In this document: positions 63,465-64,000 of the stretch, piece after piece
Layout of the letters: each line of letters starts with the position of its first letter
How positions within the stretch are numbered: the stretch's first letter is position 1
Source of the DNA: Candidula unifasciata
Taxonomy: Eukaryota; Mollusca; Gastropoda; Stylommatophora; Geomitridae
Assembly (NCBI GenBank): GCA_905116865.2
Contig: CAJHNH020004724.1
Coordinates: 222,001 to 286,000, forward strand
DNA: 64,000 bases
Direction of reading: 5' to 3'
Program-made: the position numbers and the translations under genes
The notes under the pieces: generated by a model
What the model saw: the letters and a program-made list of their open reading frames with translations, nothing else
What the model was told of the DNA's origin: nothing
Database searches by the model: none

Positions 63465-64000
63465 GCGGGGAAGCAGCCCTGAGCTTCATGAACTCAGGTG
63501 GGCCCACCTCCGAATACGTTTAGGAATCGTGGGCCGAAACGTGTGTCGACGAGGATAATTTCTACTGATGACTGTAGATCCCCGCTGTACTTGCTCCCTG
63601 TGAGTTTAATCTTATTGTACGTGGCTAGCCCACAAGACTACCAGGAAAGACTGGTGACTATCGGGAAAGACCTTTTGACACCTATGGAAAGACTGGCCCC
63701 CCGGTATCGCCGGGGGGATAAACTGACATCTGGAGACAGATGTCGACTGTGGACCGGGTTGATCACCCCTAACACAGTATAATACCTCCGATTTCTTACG
63801 ACCACAATGAAATATGCCCCCAGGGCCCTCCGAAAGGGGGGGGGGGGAGAATGAAGGGCCCAATCTGATTGATACCCTCGGTGACGACTTTGCTAGCCCC
63901 CGGACTGAGTTACTCGCCCAACGTCCGGGCTGGCTCTGTACATGTGGGAAAAGCTTCACGGGTTGCATGGTCTGAGAACGCATGCCGGAAGAATGAAATG
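63465..64000 (+). other. GC-rich hairpin-rich region leading into a zinc-finger-like motif
   Basis: A GC-rich stretch with a palindrome AGGTGGGCCCACCT (63496-63509) and hairpins CCTGAG/CTCAGG (63478-63498), ACCAG/CTGGT (63640-63655), CCCCCCGG/CCGGGGGG (63697-63717) and GACATCT/AGATGTC (63726-63745). From about 63935 the plus strand reads LCTCGKSFT and, after a one-base shift, GLHGLRTHAGRMK, a CxC ... H ... finger like those that begin some LINE polyproteins. I read it as a possible 5' region of a LINE running off the window; the element type is not identified. Confidence 0.45.

Overview
The window looks like non-genic DNA from a eukaryotic, probably lophotrochozoan and plausibly gastropod mollusc, genome. 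This is inferred from the style of the SINEs and LINEs and the AT-rich, microsatellite-dense background. There are no operons, no long intact genes and no rRNA. Almost every recognisable reading frame is a decayed transposable-element protein. The one host-gene candidate is a short possible terminal exon on the minus strand at 53.07-53.28 kb.

Names used below. LINE groups: L-TGA, whose copies end in (TGA)n; L-GAA, whose copies end in (GAA)n; L-ZF, with a C-terminal C2H2 finger; and jockey-like copies. SINE-like families: R1 (GAA-tailed); alpha-Y, alpha-X and beta-X, which are modular with tRNA-like heads; gamma; delta; and epsilon. Unclassified dispersed repeats: R-C (about 200 bp, 6 copies), R-D (about 420 bp, 3 copies) and R-G (about 140 bp, 3 copies).

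0-10 kb: a 53-bp array, a 506-bp array of 22 x 23 bp, L-TGA and L-GAA 3' ends, beta-X and epsilon SINEs, an RTE-like endonuclease remnant with its RT deleted, and a hAT-type MITE. 10-21 kb: a jockey-like LINE split by a 14-bp minisatellite, a (GAAA)n tract, a hAT-like element with an 8-bp target duplication carrying a nested R1, and a dense SINE cluster. 21-27 kb: an internally deleted mariner inside a GA microsatellite, gamma SINEs, an RTE-like RT remnant, and a 2.2-kb element of unknown class lying between two (TA)n tracts.

27-38 kb: repeats R-D, epsilon and R-C, a delta SINE, and the best preserved LINE (32.46-34.13 kb, minus), inserted beside a jockey-like endonuclease remnant with a perfect 11-bp target duplication; then a 13 x 43-bp array. 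38-46 kb: an RNase H remnant, an internally deleted pogo/Tigger element with terminal inverted repeats, the L-ZF LINE and a second mariner (minus strand). 46-64 kb: mostly unrecognised AT-rich DNA with scattered SINEs, a PPV-type CAGA/CGGG minisatellite, a 48-bp array open in one minus-strand frame, a Tc1-like transposase remnant, and at the right edge a GC-rich, hairpin-rich stretch leading into a zinc-finger-like motif.

No functional pathway is encoded. The story is one of nested insertion and decay: LINEs supply reverse transcriptase, SINEs carry pol III-like heads and appear to borrow LINE tails, and DNA transposons survive as non-autonomous copies. Most start and end points of repeats are approximate, taken from matching copies within the window.
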